64,000 nt of DNA from Stomorhina lunata. Its lineage: Eukaryota > Arthropoda > Insecta > Diptera > Rhiniidae. The notes under the pieces are model-generated. The model was given only the letters and a program-made list of their open reading frames with translations, was not told where the DNA came from and ran no database searches. A program made the position numbers and the translations under genes. The stretch spans positions 104,568,401 through 104,632,400 of the forward strand of contig OW121742.1 in assembly GCA_933228675.1 (NCBI GenBank), written 5' to 3'. This document shows, in pieces, positions 23,249 through 34,578 of the stretch (within the stretch, counting starts at the first letter, position 1; every line of letters starts with the position of its first letter).

Positions 23249-23930
23249 TTATTTTTTTATGGAACCATGTATAATAATCCGGGATAATTGGTGCCGACGT
23301 TGTCTAACTATAAACTCACAGCGAAAAGGCATTTCGGGAAAGTAAAGTGATACCTTGTCATATTTGAAGTAATAGTTATTCAGAAAAAGTTCCGTGTCCT
23401 GGAATAAATAAATAAAGTTTTGTAGAAAGATAGTATAGGTATAAAATATATTATAGTTAACCCACCTTCTTAACCGGACACTTTTTGGGAAAATTCTTAT
23501 TAGCTGCTTTGATATCCCCCAAAACAATACTCACAAAATTAATGCCCCTGCTGCGAGCATTACGAAGAAAATCGCAACCATTTAAAGTCACATTAACCAC
23601 AGTCCAGGGATTACCATTTCGTCGGGTGCTAAGAATCAAAAGCGATAAATCAAATTTCTCAATATCGGTATTAACTATAAAGGAACCGTTTATGTGATTA
23701 AGATTTGAAATTTTGACAAATTCTAAATTTAATTCTCTTATGTAATTGAGATCATATTCATAGTGCATAGAATGTAGGTCCACGTACTGTTAGAAAAAGA
23801 ACATTTAGAATATAATAAATATTTTGGGGTAGCTTTGTTAGGTTTTTTTTTTCATATTTACCCAGGCCAAATTTGAATAACTTTGTATGAACAAAATTAA
23901 AATTCCTAATAAATCACCAGAATGTATCAT
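23249..23930 (-). CDS. DUF1091/CheB-like secreted protein, paralogue 3 (three exons)
   Basis: On the minus strand the exons are 23930-23862, 23786-23466 and 23398-23249, with phase-0 introns of 75 and 67 bases bounded by GT and AG. The product is 179 residues: a 23-residue signal-peptide exon (LLGILILFIQSY core), a 107-residue middle exon and a 49-residue last exon. It keeps all three cysteines of paralogue 1 (NGCDFLR, NFPKKCPVKK, FRCEF) and shares long identical stretches with it, such as AANKNFPKKCPVKK. The two are recent relatives on opposite strands. The reading frames and junctions are unbroken, so the gene is probably functional. A secreted lipid/semiochemical-binding role, as proposed for CheB-type members, is inference. 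Confidence 0.88.
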
Positions 23931-24657
23931 TGTTTTACTCAGATTTCAATAACAAAGTAATTTGTTAATATTTTGTTCGAGTAATTATTTTATTCTAAAT
24001 ATTTGGCATATGTTAATGGTTTTGTTTTTAAAACTTAAATTTAAAATAGTTTAATAGTTTTACTAATAGGACTATTACAACAGTCGACACACAAAATGAC
24101 TTTGTCTCCAAAATGTTAGGATGGATTTGGAGTTAAAAAAAAAATGTCCTAATTGATTAGATTTCTAGTTTATACCTCATAAATAACAGTGATATATGTA
24201 TTTTTCTAAGCCCCCTAATGTTAGAAGAGGACGCCTAAACCTTCGATAGAAAAAACAAGTAGAGGAAATTCTTTCAAACTTCGTCTACAAAACTGGGGAA
24301 AGCGATTTATGAGCAAATTGTAACGTTTTGTTGCGGACGTCTACATTTAATTGATATATCTATAATATATGAAAATATTTGCAAAAGTTGACATAATTAC
24401 TAATAATATTTAAAGTTTTATTTACTAAAATATTTACAGTATTTAGCTCAAATTTTACTACAATATATTTAGCAACGGAAATTTGATAAAAATTATCATT
24501 TTATCATTTAGTTTTTGGCTGAGTTAATATGATATAGTTTTGTTAAAATTATAATTTAAAAATAATTTCCAATTTTATCTCTAGATGAGAACAATTATAA
24601 TGCGATTAATGATGAATCATAATATTTTTATACCCACAATCAAAAAGAATGGGGGGT
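23931..24657. other. Spacer with a short LINE-tail fragment
   Basis: Bases 24229-24310 match the retroelement tail at 49335-49400 (CGCCTAAACCTTCGA and AAGTAGAGGAAATTCTTTCA). The rest is A+T-rich with no gene seen. It leads into the TCTG tract. Confidence 0.45.
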
Positions 24658-25148
<491 letters not shown>

Positions 25149-26740
25149 TGAAATCACGATAACGTCTAAACGAAAAAAGCTAGCTAACTGAAACTTTGCA
25201 AAAACATTCTTCATCTATTTGGTATTGAAATTGGGCAAAATCGGTTAACATTTCACCATAGCTCCCGTATAACCTCGTCTAGGCTAATCGCTTATTTGCT
25301 AATAAATGACAAATTATAATAGTTATGATGACAAAATTTGGTATCTAGAAGTTTTACATAAGCACTAGGCACTAGGCACATAAAATTTCACCGAAATCGG
25401 TTCACATTTAGCCATAGCTCCCATACAAAAAACTTATGAAAACAGCCTAAATTTCACCTAAAATACAATAAATCTCAAAGTATAACAGAGATAACCACTA
25501 AATTTGGCACAAGAAAGTCTTATATCAATGGCAGCCAGTGTGCAAAATTTTGTTACAATCGGTCACCATTTGACCATAGCTCCCATATAAAAAACTTACG
25601 AAAACACAAAAATTCAAAAAGATAAGGGGATTTATGTACGTCTATCTGTCAGATAAAATCGTGATAGCTCCTTAACTGCAAGAGCTAGTAAGACTAAATT
25701 AAGCACAAGGAAGTTATGTCAATGCCAGCCAGTGTGAAAAATTTTGTCACAATCGGTCACCATTTCACCATAGCTCCCATATAAAAAACTTATGGAAATA
25801 CAAAAATACATAAAGAAAAGGTTGTTTATGTCCGTCAGATAAACGAAAAGAGCTAGAGGAACAAAATTTAACAAAAGTATTTTGGATATCTTGAAAAAGA
25901 TGTGTGTTGAAAAAGGACAAAATCGGTTCAAATTTAGTTAGAGCTCCCATATAACCCCGCCCCGGGAAACACATTAGTGCTGATAACTTGAATACAATTG
26001 TAATAGCTATGACGATTAAATTTAAAATAGGGAAGTTTTATGCAATTTTTGATCAATTTATCAAATTTTATAGGAATCAGTCCATATTTGACTTTAGCTT
26101 TCATATAAAAAACACTCACGGAAACCAAAAATTTTATCAAAGGCCAGTTAAAAGCTATTAAATTAGAAACTATGATAGCTATGGCCACTAAATTTTGCAA
26201 GAATAAGCTCTATTTATATACCAGCCAGTGTGTAAAATTTTGTTACAATCGGTCAACATTTGCCTATAATTCTTATATATATAACATCCCCTTTTTATAT
26301 CTACAATCAAAAATATTTGGAGGTACATTCATGATATTAAGATTGCACCTATGAAATTAGATAGGCATCAATCAATGTTCAGCCCAGACTTTATATATGA
26401 TGAATGCATTAGGAACTCATAAAGAAATATATGGACCTGCCGTATATAACAACTTATTAATGTAAAACTATACCCGGTCATGAGATCGAATTTTGATCAA
26501 AGTAAATACTGGGGAAACCACTAAAATATTTTTTAGTGTTGAACTAAAAGCTACAGCAACCGAATTTAGTCCAAAGGTTTTACCAACAATACCAATTAGC
26601 TTAGCGATTTTTTCAGTTTTGGTCCAGATTTTGAATTAGCTGCACCCTTGTAGATATATGAGTTATGTTTCTAATTTTAACACAACTTGATGGTGGGTAT
26701 ATAAGATTCGGCACAGCCGAATGTAACACTCTTACTTGTT
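25149..26740 (-). mobile_element. Body of the mini-me-like element downstream of the TCTG tract
   Basis: A subrepeat of about 180-270 bases recurs (CAATCGGTCACCATTTGACC, ATAGCTCCCATATAAAAAAC and then CTTAT-GAAAAC), at about 25220, 25385, 25540, 25745, 25915 and 26240. From 26321 to 26740 it matches 1-450 of the window and ends with the GATTCGGC-GCCGAAT hairpin and CACTCTTACTTGTT, the family terminus on this strand. It is non-coding. Confidence 0.6.
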
Positions 26741-26928
26741 ATCATTTAGGTCATTTAAATGGTACAACATATAGAAATAGAGATACTAAGGCCCTTAGAT
26801 TGGTTAAGGCAGTTTTGTGTCTGAGAACACACACTGAGAGTTCTACGGAAACTAAGTAATAAAAAGGAAATTTTTGGGCTTCCCCATTAAACCATCCGAA
26901 TCGATTAAAAAAGCTCTTAAGTATGAAA

Positions 26929-27120
26929 CACAATTGGAACGAACGACCAATTTTTCGGAACGAATATTCGTCTTTAGAAATAGAACATATGGGTTTATAT
27001 GAAAGTGCTCACAATAGATGCGTACGACGAAATTCGTCGTGTATATAGAATAGTGCGGTAGGTTTATTTCTATTTCATACGCAGACGAACGAGGACTAAA
27101 TTGGTTTAGAGTGGCTATAT
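26929..27120 (+). repeat. Dispersed element, left member of an inverted pair
   Basis: ACACAATTGGAACGAACGA and the following ~190 bases are the reverse complement, at about 80% by eye, of 33950-34152. Shared blocks include GACGAAATTCGTCG, TAGGTTTATT-CTATTTCAT and CGCAGA-GAACGA-GACT. In this copy the far end is missing. Confidence 0.65.
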
Positions 27121-27150
27121 TTCTATTTCTGTTGTAAAATATTAGAAATT

Positions 27151-29167
27151 AGTTTTTATCATCCTCGTTATTACTACAATACTTTTGAAAAAAAAAAAAA
27201 CTAGTTATGGTAATGTTTACCCTATCTCGGTGCTTTTCAATAGGACATCAGGTACTAATAGTATAGTAATGTGTGTTCTACATTTTCCAAACTTCAGTCC
27301 AGTGCAAATCAAACCAATGCTTCATACTGTTACGTTATTTCCTTTAAAATTCTCTTTGCAAACAACCGAAAACAAAATTAAAACACTTTATGTCGTTTTA
27401 CAAAGTTATATTTTTATTAACTCTGGAGTTAGTCACTTTAAACACACTTCACAAAATTCATTTACAATTATTCTTAGTCTCACCGTTCTCTTATACGCGT
27501 CTCAATTAAAACTCTTCCACAATATCAGGTCGTCAGCCTTTTATAGTTAAGAAGAGAAAATAAAAATAAAATTTTTCCCGTTAAACAACCCGAATGGATT
27601 AAAAAAGCTCTCAAGTCTGCCAATAGCTGGGTTACACAGTCAAATTTCCCATTTCTCGAAGAAAGGTATAAGGTATATACAGAGAAGATTGAGTTTTTAT
27701 CATCCTCGTTATTACTACAATACTTTTGAAAAAAATAGTTATGGTAATGTTTACCCTATCTCGGCGATTTTCAATAGGACATCAGGTACTAATAGTATAG
27801 TAATGTGTGTTCTACATTTTCCAAACTTCAGTCCAGTGCAAATCAAACCAATGCTTCATACTGTTACGTTTTTTCCTTTAAAATTCTCTTTGCAAACAAC
27901 CGAAAGCAAAATTAAAACACTTTATGTCGTTTTATAAAGTTATATTTTTATTAACTCCAGAGTTAGTCACTTTAAACACACTTCACAAAATTCATTTACA
28001 ATTATTCTTAGTCTCACCGTTCTCTTATACGCGTCTCAATTAAAACTCTTCCACAATATCAGGTCGTCAGCCTTTTATAGTTAAGAAGAGAAAATAAAAA
28101 TAAAATTTTTCCCGTTAAACAACCCGAATGGATTAAAAAATCTCTCAAGTCTGCCAATAGCTGGGTTACACAGTCAAATTTCCCATTTCTCGAAGAAAGA
28201 TATAAGGTATATACAGAGAAGATTGAGTTTTTATCATCCTCGTTATTACTACAATACTTTTGAAAAAAAAAACTAGTTATGGTAATGTTTACCCTATCTC
28301 GGTGATTTTCAACAGTTCATCAGGTACTAATAGTATAGTAATGTGTGTTCTACATTTTCTAAACTTCAGTCCAGTGCAAATCAAACCAATGCTTCATACT
28401 GTTACATTATTTCATTTAAAATTCTCTTTGCAAACAACCGAAAGCAAAATTAAAACACTTTATGTCGTTTTATAAAGTTATATTTTTATTAACTCTGGAG
28501 TTAGTCACTTAAAACACACTTCACAAAATTCATTTACAATTATTCTTAGTCTCACTGTTCTCTTATACGAGTCTCAATTAAAACTCCTCCACAATATCAG
28601 GTCGTCAGCCTTTTATAGTTAAGAAGAGAAAATAAAAAGAAAATTTTTCCCGTTAAACAACCCGAATGGATTAAAAAAGCTCTTAAGTCTGCCAATAGCT
28701 GGGTTACACAGTCAAATTTCCCATTTATCGAAGAAAGGTATAAGGTATATACAGAGAAGATTGAGTTTTTATCATCCTCGTTATTACTACAATACTTTTG
28801 AAAAAAAAACTAGTTATGGTAATGTTTGCCCTATCGGGGTGCTTTTCAATAGGACATCAGGTACTAATAGTAGAGTAATGTGTGTTATACATTTTCCAAA
28901 CTTCAGTCCAGTGTAAATCAAACCAATGCTTCATACTGTTACGTTTTTTTCTTTAAAATTCTCTTTGCAAACAACCGAAAACAAAATTAAGACACTTTAT
29001 GTCGTTTTACAAAGTTATATTTTTATTAACTTTAGAATTAGTCACTTTAAACATACTTCACAAAATTCATTTACAATTATTCTTAGTCTCACTGTTCTCT
29101 TATACGAGTCTCAATTAAGACTCCTCCACAATATCTGGTTGTCAGCCTTTTATAGTTAAGAAGAGAG
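27151..29167 (-). repeat. Tandem array of a ~538-base LTR-like unit (3.7 copies)
   Basis: Units start at 27152, 27692, 28227 and 28765 (spacing 541, 535, 538); the last is cut at 29167. Copies are about 95% alike. On the minus strand every unit has CTATAAAAGGCTG (TATA box, e.g. 27545-27537) followed about 130 bases later by AATAAA in GTTAATAAAAATATAAC. This is the promoter-to-poly(A) layout of a retrotransposon LTR. A weaker relative lies at about 26850-26930 (CCGAATCGATTAAAAAAGCT). No pol or gag frames lie between the units, so this is a tandem LTR-like repeat, not a full element. The open frames of 71-121 codons are repeats of one frame in the unit. Confidence 0.8.
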
Positions 29168-29262
29168 TTTCTAGCATTTTCTACAGATGTAAACAAAGAG
29201 GCCCTATGTTCCACTGGTAGTCAAGGATAACAGAAGAAGAAGAAGAAGAAACAAAGAGCTGC
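29168..29262 (+). mobile_element. LINE-like 3' tail ending in (GAA)n
   Basis: A short segment containing GGCCCTATGTTCCACTGG (relative of CCAGTGGAGCATAGGGC at 51001 on the other strand) ends in GAAGAAGAAGAAGAAGAAAC. This is the simple-repeat tail style of jockey/I-type non-LTR elements. Truncated, no coding part. Confidence 0.4.
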
Positions 29263-29700
29263 TGTCGTCAAATGCACTAACAATGTGCCTTACGAATGCA
29301 TGTTCCAATACAGTCTCGGATAAATTAAAAATTCGTAACAATACAGTTATGGTAAAACTAGACTAGAAAGTCAGAAGAAATTTGGCTAATGATTAGTGAA
29401 CCTGAATTTTTAAATGATACGATAAACTCTCTGAGAAATGTAGATAATTGGCGATTTAAACTCGATAAACAAATAAAACATTCAATATAAAATGAAAATA
29501 TAGAAAGAATTTCCATAATAAGGAAAGCAGAAAATATAGCAGTGGTGCACAACATGAAAAATATTTTCAAAGTGACTGAGAACATCCCAGTATCTTATTA
29601 AAAAAGCAAAACTTTACTTGTAATAATTTTTATCAACTTACACTTCTATTCAATTTGATTTAAAAGTTACGCCTAAAGGACTGCCACACTTTTTGTTAAA
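29263..29700. other. Spacer, nothing recognised
   Basis: No gene or repeat assigned. The 75-codon minus-strand frame at 29358-29585 has no recognisable domain. Confidence 0.3.
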
Positions 29701-32192
29701 TTAAGCATAACAATTTATGTGACTTATTTTCAGAAATTTTTGAACTTTGTTCTATGATCGGTAAATTTCGGTGAATTTTTTTCGTTCAATCTAAAGAAGA
29801 GGCTTCTACCTTTCACATGGTTATGGTGGGATCATCGATCAGAACCGAGCAAACTTAGTTTTCGTCCAAAGAAAAACTTAAACTCTGAATTTTGTAGATT
29901 TGTTTGATTTGCTGATATCTCCTAAACTATATACTAGATTAAGTTATTTTCTTCTGCAAACTAAAACCAAGTTCTTGGTCCAGAAAGGGCCCTAATAGGG
30001 TAAATAGTGGACCAAATGGTGCAAAATTTAGTATTTATCATTGAATTTGATAAACCATACAAGTTAGAAACTTCAAACTTAACAAATGTGAATTCATTAC
30101 CAATGGCCGTATTTCAGAAGAAAATTAAAAGGATCGGAGCAGGGGATGGCCCCTTCCCCGTTACAAATACAATACCTATAACTGGGTAAATTGATTTTGG
30201 TTATTTTCGAAATGTAGATAAAGTTATACTAACATTCCTGAAATTTTGCCAGTGAAGTATGTTGTGACCGGTGGTTAAGATAGGCTAGGTTTTTTTAAAT
30301 CTCAAGGGGGCGTGACCCCTCCCATATAACTCATATATTAAAAATTCCAAATATAGACCAAGAGGCCCGATTTTTCTGAAATTTTGACAATATGTTAAGG
30401 TGTTACCGATGGATAAAATAGGCCAGATTTTTTTTGAAATCTTAAGTTTCAAAAGTCAAATATTGAAAATGACAAATATGGATGACCGAGCTGCCCGATT
30501 TTTCTGAAATTTTCACAGTATTTTAAGGTGTGACCGGTGGTTAAAATAAGCGAGATTTTTTTTTAAATGTTAAGTGGGCTTGACCCCTCCCACATAACTC
30601 ATATATTAAAAACGACAAATATAGATGACCGACCGGACCGATTTTTCTGAAATTTTGATAGTATGTTAAGGTGTGACCGGTGGTTAAAATAGGCAAGGTT
30701 CTTTTTTTAAACCTCAAGTGGGCGTGACCCCTCCCATATAAGTTAAATATTAAAAATTACAAATATGGATGACCGACTGGTGTGACCGGTGGTTAAAATA
30801 GACAAGATTTTTTTTTGAAACCTCCAGTGGGCATGGCCCCTCCCATATAAGTCAAATATTTAAAATTACAAATATGGATGACCCTGCTGACCGATTTTTC
30901 CGAAATTTTGACAGTATGGTAAGATGTGACCAGTGGTTAAAATGGATAAGGTCTTTTTCTCAAGTCTTAAGTGGGCGTGACCTCTCCCATATAACCCATA
31001 TATTAAAAATGACAAATATAAATGACCGACCGGACGATTTTTCTAAAATTTTGATGGTATGTTAAGGTGTAAAATAGGCTAGGTTTTTTTTTTGGAATCT
31101 CAAATGGGCGTGGCGCCTCCCATATACGCCAAATATTAACAATCACAAATATGAATGACCCTGCACATCGATTTTTCTAAAGTTTTGACAGTATGTTATG
31201 GTGTGACCAGTGGGTAAAATAGGCCAGGTTGTTTTTAATCTCCAGTGGGCGTGACCCCTCCAATATAAGTCAAATATAAAAATTACAAATATCGATGATC
31301 AAAACGATTTAACCAAATTATTAAAGTTTTAAATGTGGATATTTTCAAACTATAGGATAGTTTTACGCTTTTTGAATTTTTTTTAAAATGGTTCAAGGAG
31401 GACCTAGGAATAAAAAAATGGGGATAAAATTCCTGTTTTCTTTAAAATAGCATCACTTTAGAACAGCTGGAACGATCAGAAGAATTTTTTCTACATGTTT
31501 TCTTTAGTCCAATTCTACATAAAGAAAAAATTACAATGCCCACTTTTAAGCCCTCTTTTTTTGATTTATCTAAAATCGCAAAACGGCTGCACGGATATTG
31601 GAAATATGATTAATGTTGGATAATAGCTTGACTGATGATTGTTTGAAGATTTTTCATGATTATTTGATGGTTGTTTGACGATTGTTTGACAGTTGTTTGA
31701 TGATTGATTGACTGATGACTGTTTGAAGATTTGTTTAATAATTGTTTCACGATTAACTGACGATTTTATAAAGGTACTTTGATGATTTTTTGTCGATTGT
31801 TTGATAGTTGATTGATGATTGACTGACGACTGTTCAATGATTTTTTATGATTGTTCGATAATTGTTTCACGATTAACTGACGATTGTTTGACGGTTATTT
31901 GTTTACTATTTGACGATTGTTTGATAATCGACAAATAAAAAAAAAAATATTCGCGTCTGTGTTGTATGTTGTTTGACATTTATGGGCCCATTGCAAGACA
32001 CATTAATGTGGAGTACTGCCAATCACTAAAGTCAATTAAATACATATGCAAATAAATTAATAAAGGAAACAGGTAAAAAATTAATAAAAAAATATTTCAT
32101 AATTGATTTTTTTTTTTAAGAAATGGTTAACACAGCAATAAGTAAAAATCTTTTACTATCAACCCGGGCAACGCCGGGTACAAGCAGCTAGT
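29701..32192 (+). mobile_element. Helitron-like non-autonomous element (3' end at ~32190)
   Basis: The right end has the hairpin CCCGG-GCAACG-CCGGG followed by TACAAGCAGCTAG and then T (32164-32192). This is the Helitron 3' signature: a hairpin about 10 bases before CTAG, inserted before T. Upstream it holds an array of ~110-145-base units (GTGTGACCGGTGGTTAAAAT, GGGCGTGACCCCTCCCATAT, CCGATTTTTCTGAAATTTTG) at 30260-31290. A block of TTTGACGATTG repeats follows at 31620-31930. The left end is uncertain. There is no Rep/helicase frame, so it would be mobilised in trans if at all. Confidence 0.6.
30260..31290 (+). repeat. ~135-base tandem repeat inside the Helitron-like element
   Basis: Eight decaying units are marked by GTGACCGGTGG or variants at about 30267, 30396, 30531, 30671, 30780, 30925, 31066 (truncated) and 31200. 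Each is followed by GTGGGCGTGACCCCTCCC. Units vary in length. Confidence 0.8.
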
Positions 32193-33760
32193 GTTTAAGT
32201 AAAATCTCACCACCCTACCTTTATAACATCTAAAATGTAAATTAACGTGTGCCCAAAATCTCGCCTTATTTGTATAAAATTCTTAACGCCCTAAGGTATG
32301 CTTTAAATAAAACACATTTTGTTTGTTTTTATAATTATTTATGTATCAATAAAATTTTGTTTATTTACTAAAAATTTTTCATTTTCGTTGCTTAAATTAT
32401 TTAAAATAATAATTATATTTAAAAATTTTAACTTAATTAGAATAATTCAAATATTTGTTTAATTTTTTTTTGTGTAAACAAATTAAAATTATTTAAATAT
32501 TTAACATTTTCTTAGAACTAAAGAACGTTTGTTTAATGTTTTAGATAATAAATCGTTTAAATTATTTCGTTTTTTTTTTAATAAAGATAATTTTTAAAGC
32601 TAAAAATTTAATTTAAAAGAAAATTGTTTAAAATTATAAGTTTTGAATGATTTTTAATAAATTTTTGTTAAACGTTAGTAATACGGTATTTAGAATAGAA
32701 AATTTATGATCTTTGTTTTGCTTAATTCTAAAAATTAGAAATAAATTTTGAAAAATTTTGAAATAAAATTAGGCTTTATATTTTGATGTTCCTGGGAATT
32801 GAAACTCGTATTTATGTTTTTGTTGTATTGAAAAATTATAATTAAACGAACTAAGTACTTTATTTGTAATTTGTCTAAAATTGAGTTAGTTAATCCATTA
32901 GAATCAATATGAAATGAAAACAAAGATATTTTGAAGATAAATGTAGTACATACTTTAGGGCGGCTGGAAATAACTTATATTTGTTTGTAGTACAGATGTT
33001 GTCTTCCGATTTTTTAATTCAACTTCTTTGAGTAATGGTTTTAATGAATTTAAGTTTTTGTTTTCAAAAATCGAAATAGAATTACGATTACAAAAATTTG
33101 TAAAATTATTTCTGTCGAACCTCCTTAAACTATGCACCACTAATTTCTTGCAAAATTTCTTAATATTCGTTCTATTCATATCAAATTTGTTTATGATTTA
33201 GACTTCTTAAAGAAAATTTTATATCAAAATGTCTCTATTTGAAATTTGTTCTTAATCGTCTCTTAAAGACTTCAATATTACAGGATGTCCTAAGAGTGGC
33301 GTGTTACTCCTAATTAAAAGTTCTCATAAATCGTTCGTTTTTCTTAAGTTATTTATTATTAAATTTAAATTTTTTTAATTTTACATAAATTGTTTGTTAA
33401 ACTTTTTGTCCTCACTTAATAATATATATCACATAAATAATAGTTAAATATTTATTTTAAAGTTAGCATGATTTTAAAGTTGTTGGAGTCATACAAAAAT
33501 TTCAGATTTAGGTCTCTTCATTTTTAATGACCCTAAGTTAGATAATTCTTTTAAATATTAAGCTATTTCTTAAAAAAATGTTTTAGTTAGAAAATATTAA
33601 GTTTTTTTTTTTTTTGTATTTGCATAAAAAATATCGTATAACTTTTGTATTATTGATTTTGGAAAAATAGATAATTTCCGGAAAGAAATTTAGTTCAAGG
33701 TAACCGATTAACTTTAAGAGTAATCATTATTTGGCGAATTAAGAGACGAAAACAAGTTAC
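32193..33760. other. Very A+T-rich DNA, nothing recognised
   Basis: Poly(A)/poly(T)-rich sequence with no usable open frames and no tandem period that I can see. Confidence 0.4.
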
Positions 33761-33912
33761 ATATGTGTGTCGGTCAATCTGAACTATCCTCTACTCATAT
33801 TAAGAGAATTTTACTTAAACCAAGAAAATGTCATCGTATGGAATTCGTGCTCAAATATAATTTCATCCACAACGACGAATTCGACTTCGTTGTGTACTTT
33901 CGTCCATTGAAC

Positions 33913-34152
33913 ACATTTGGGACGAATAATATTTATTCTCTCTCTTTATTCGCTCTTCTAAACCAGCTAAGTCTTCGTTCATCTGCGCATGAAATAGGAA
34001 TAAACCTATCGCACTGTTCTACACGATCGACGAATTTCGTCTTTCCCAACTATTGTGATCAATTTCATAATTTCATATAAATGCATATGTTTTATTTCTA
34101 ATGACGAATTTTCGTTTCGAAAAATTACTCGTTCGTTCCAATTGTGTTCACA
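33913..34152 (-). mobile_element. ~240-base MITE-like element, right member of an inverted pair
   Basis: Its right end, CGTTCGTTCCAATTGTGTTC, is the complement of the left end of the repeat at 26929. Its own left end, GAACACATTTGGGACGAATA, is an imperfect inverted match. It may therefore be a complete small inverted-repeat element of about 240 bases. It is non-coding; the open frame 33763-34080 spans its edge. Confidence 0.5.
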
Positions 34153-34578
34153 CAGTAAAGCGAATTTTTTGAATAGTTTGTTTATGAAAAGTTTGATTAT
34201 ATATCGTTACTTTAATATAGAAAAGCCCTAACTAATATTTTTCTTACACTACAGAAGAAGGGGAAAAAACTAAATAAAATCCTAAGTTTTGAATATGCAG
34301 AAATTTTTTAAGAGCAGTTTTTTACTTAATTCTCTAAAGAATTTAATGAAATGATAATTTTTTTAAGAATTAAAAGATTTTTATAAAATTTTATTAGATA
34401 AATCTTTTAAAAGAAATTTGAATGAAAAACGACTTAGGGCCTTTCTATATTAAAGTAACGATGATGATGATTCGATGACAAACAGTTGCGATTTATTTTT
34501 TTTGCGATGCAAATAAATTCGAGGCTAGTTTTCACAAGCCTTTTTTATAGGCCTTACATGGACCTACATTTTTAAAAC

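Noticed and set aside
27185..29159. Repeated 71-121 codon frames as a tandem gene family
   Set aside because: All are the same frame of the LTR-like tandem unit, with premature ends in most copies. The opposite strand carries the promoter and poly(A) signals.
33763..34080. 105-codon plus-strand frame
   Set aside because: It crosses the edge of a small inverted-repeat element that recurs at 26929-27120, so it is mobile DNA read by chance.
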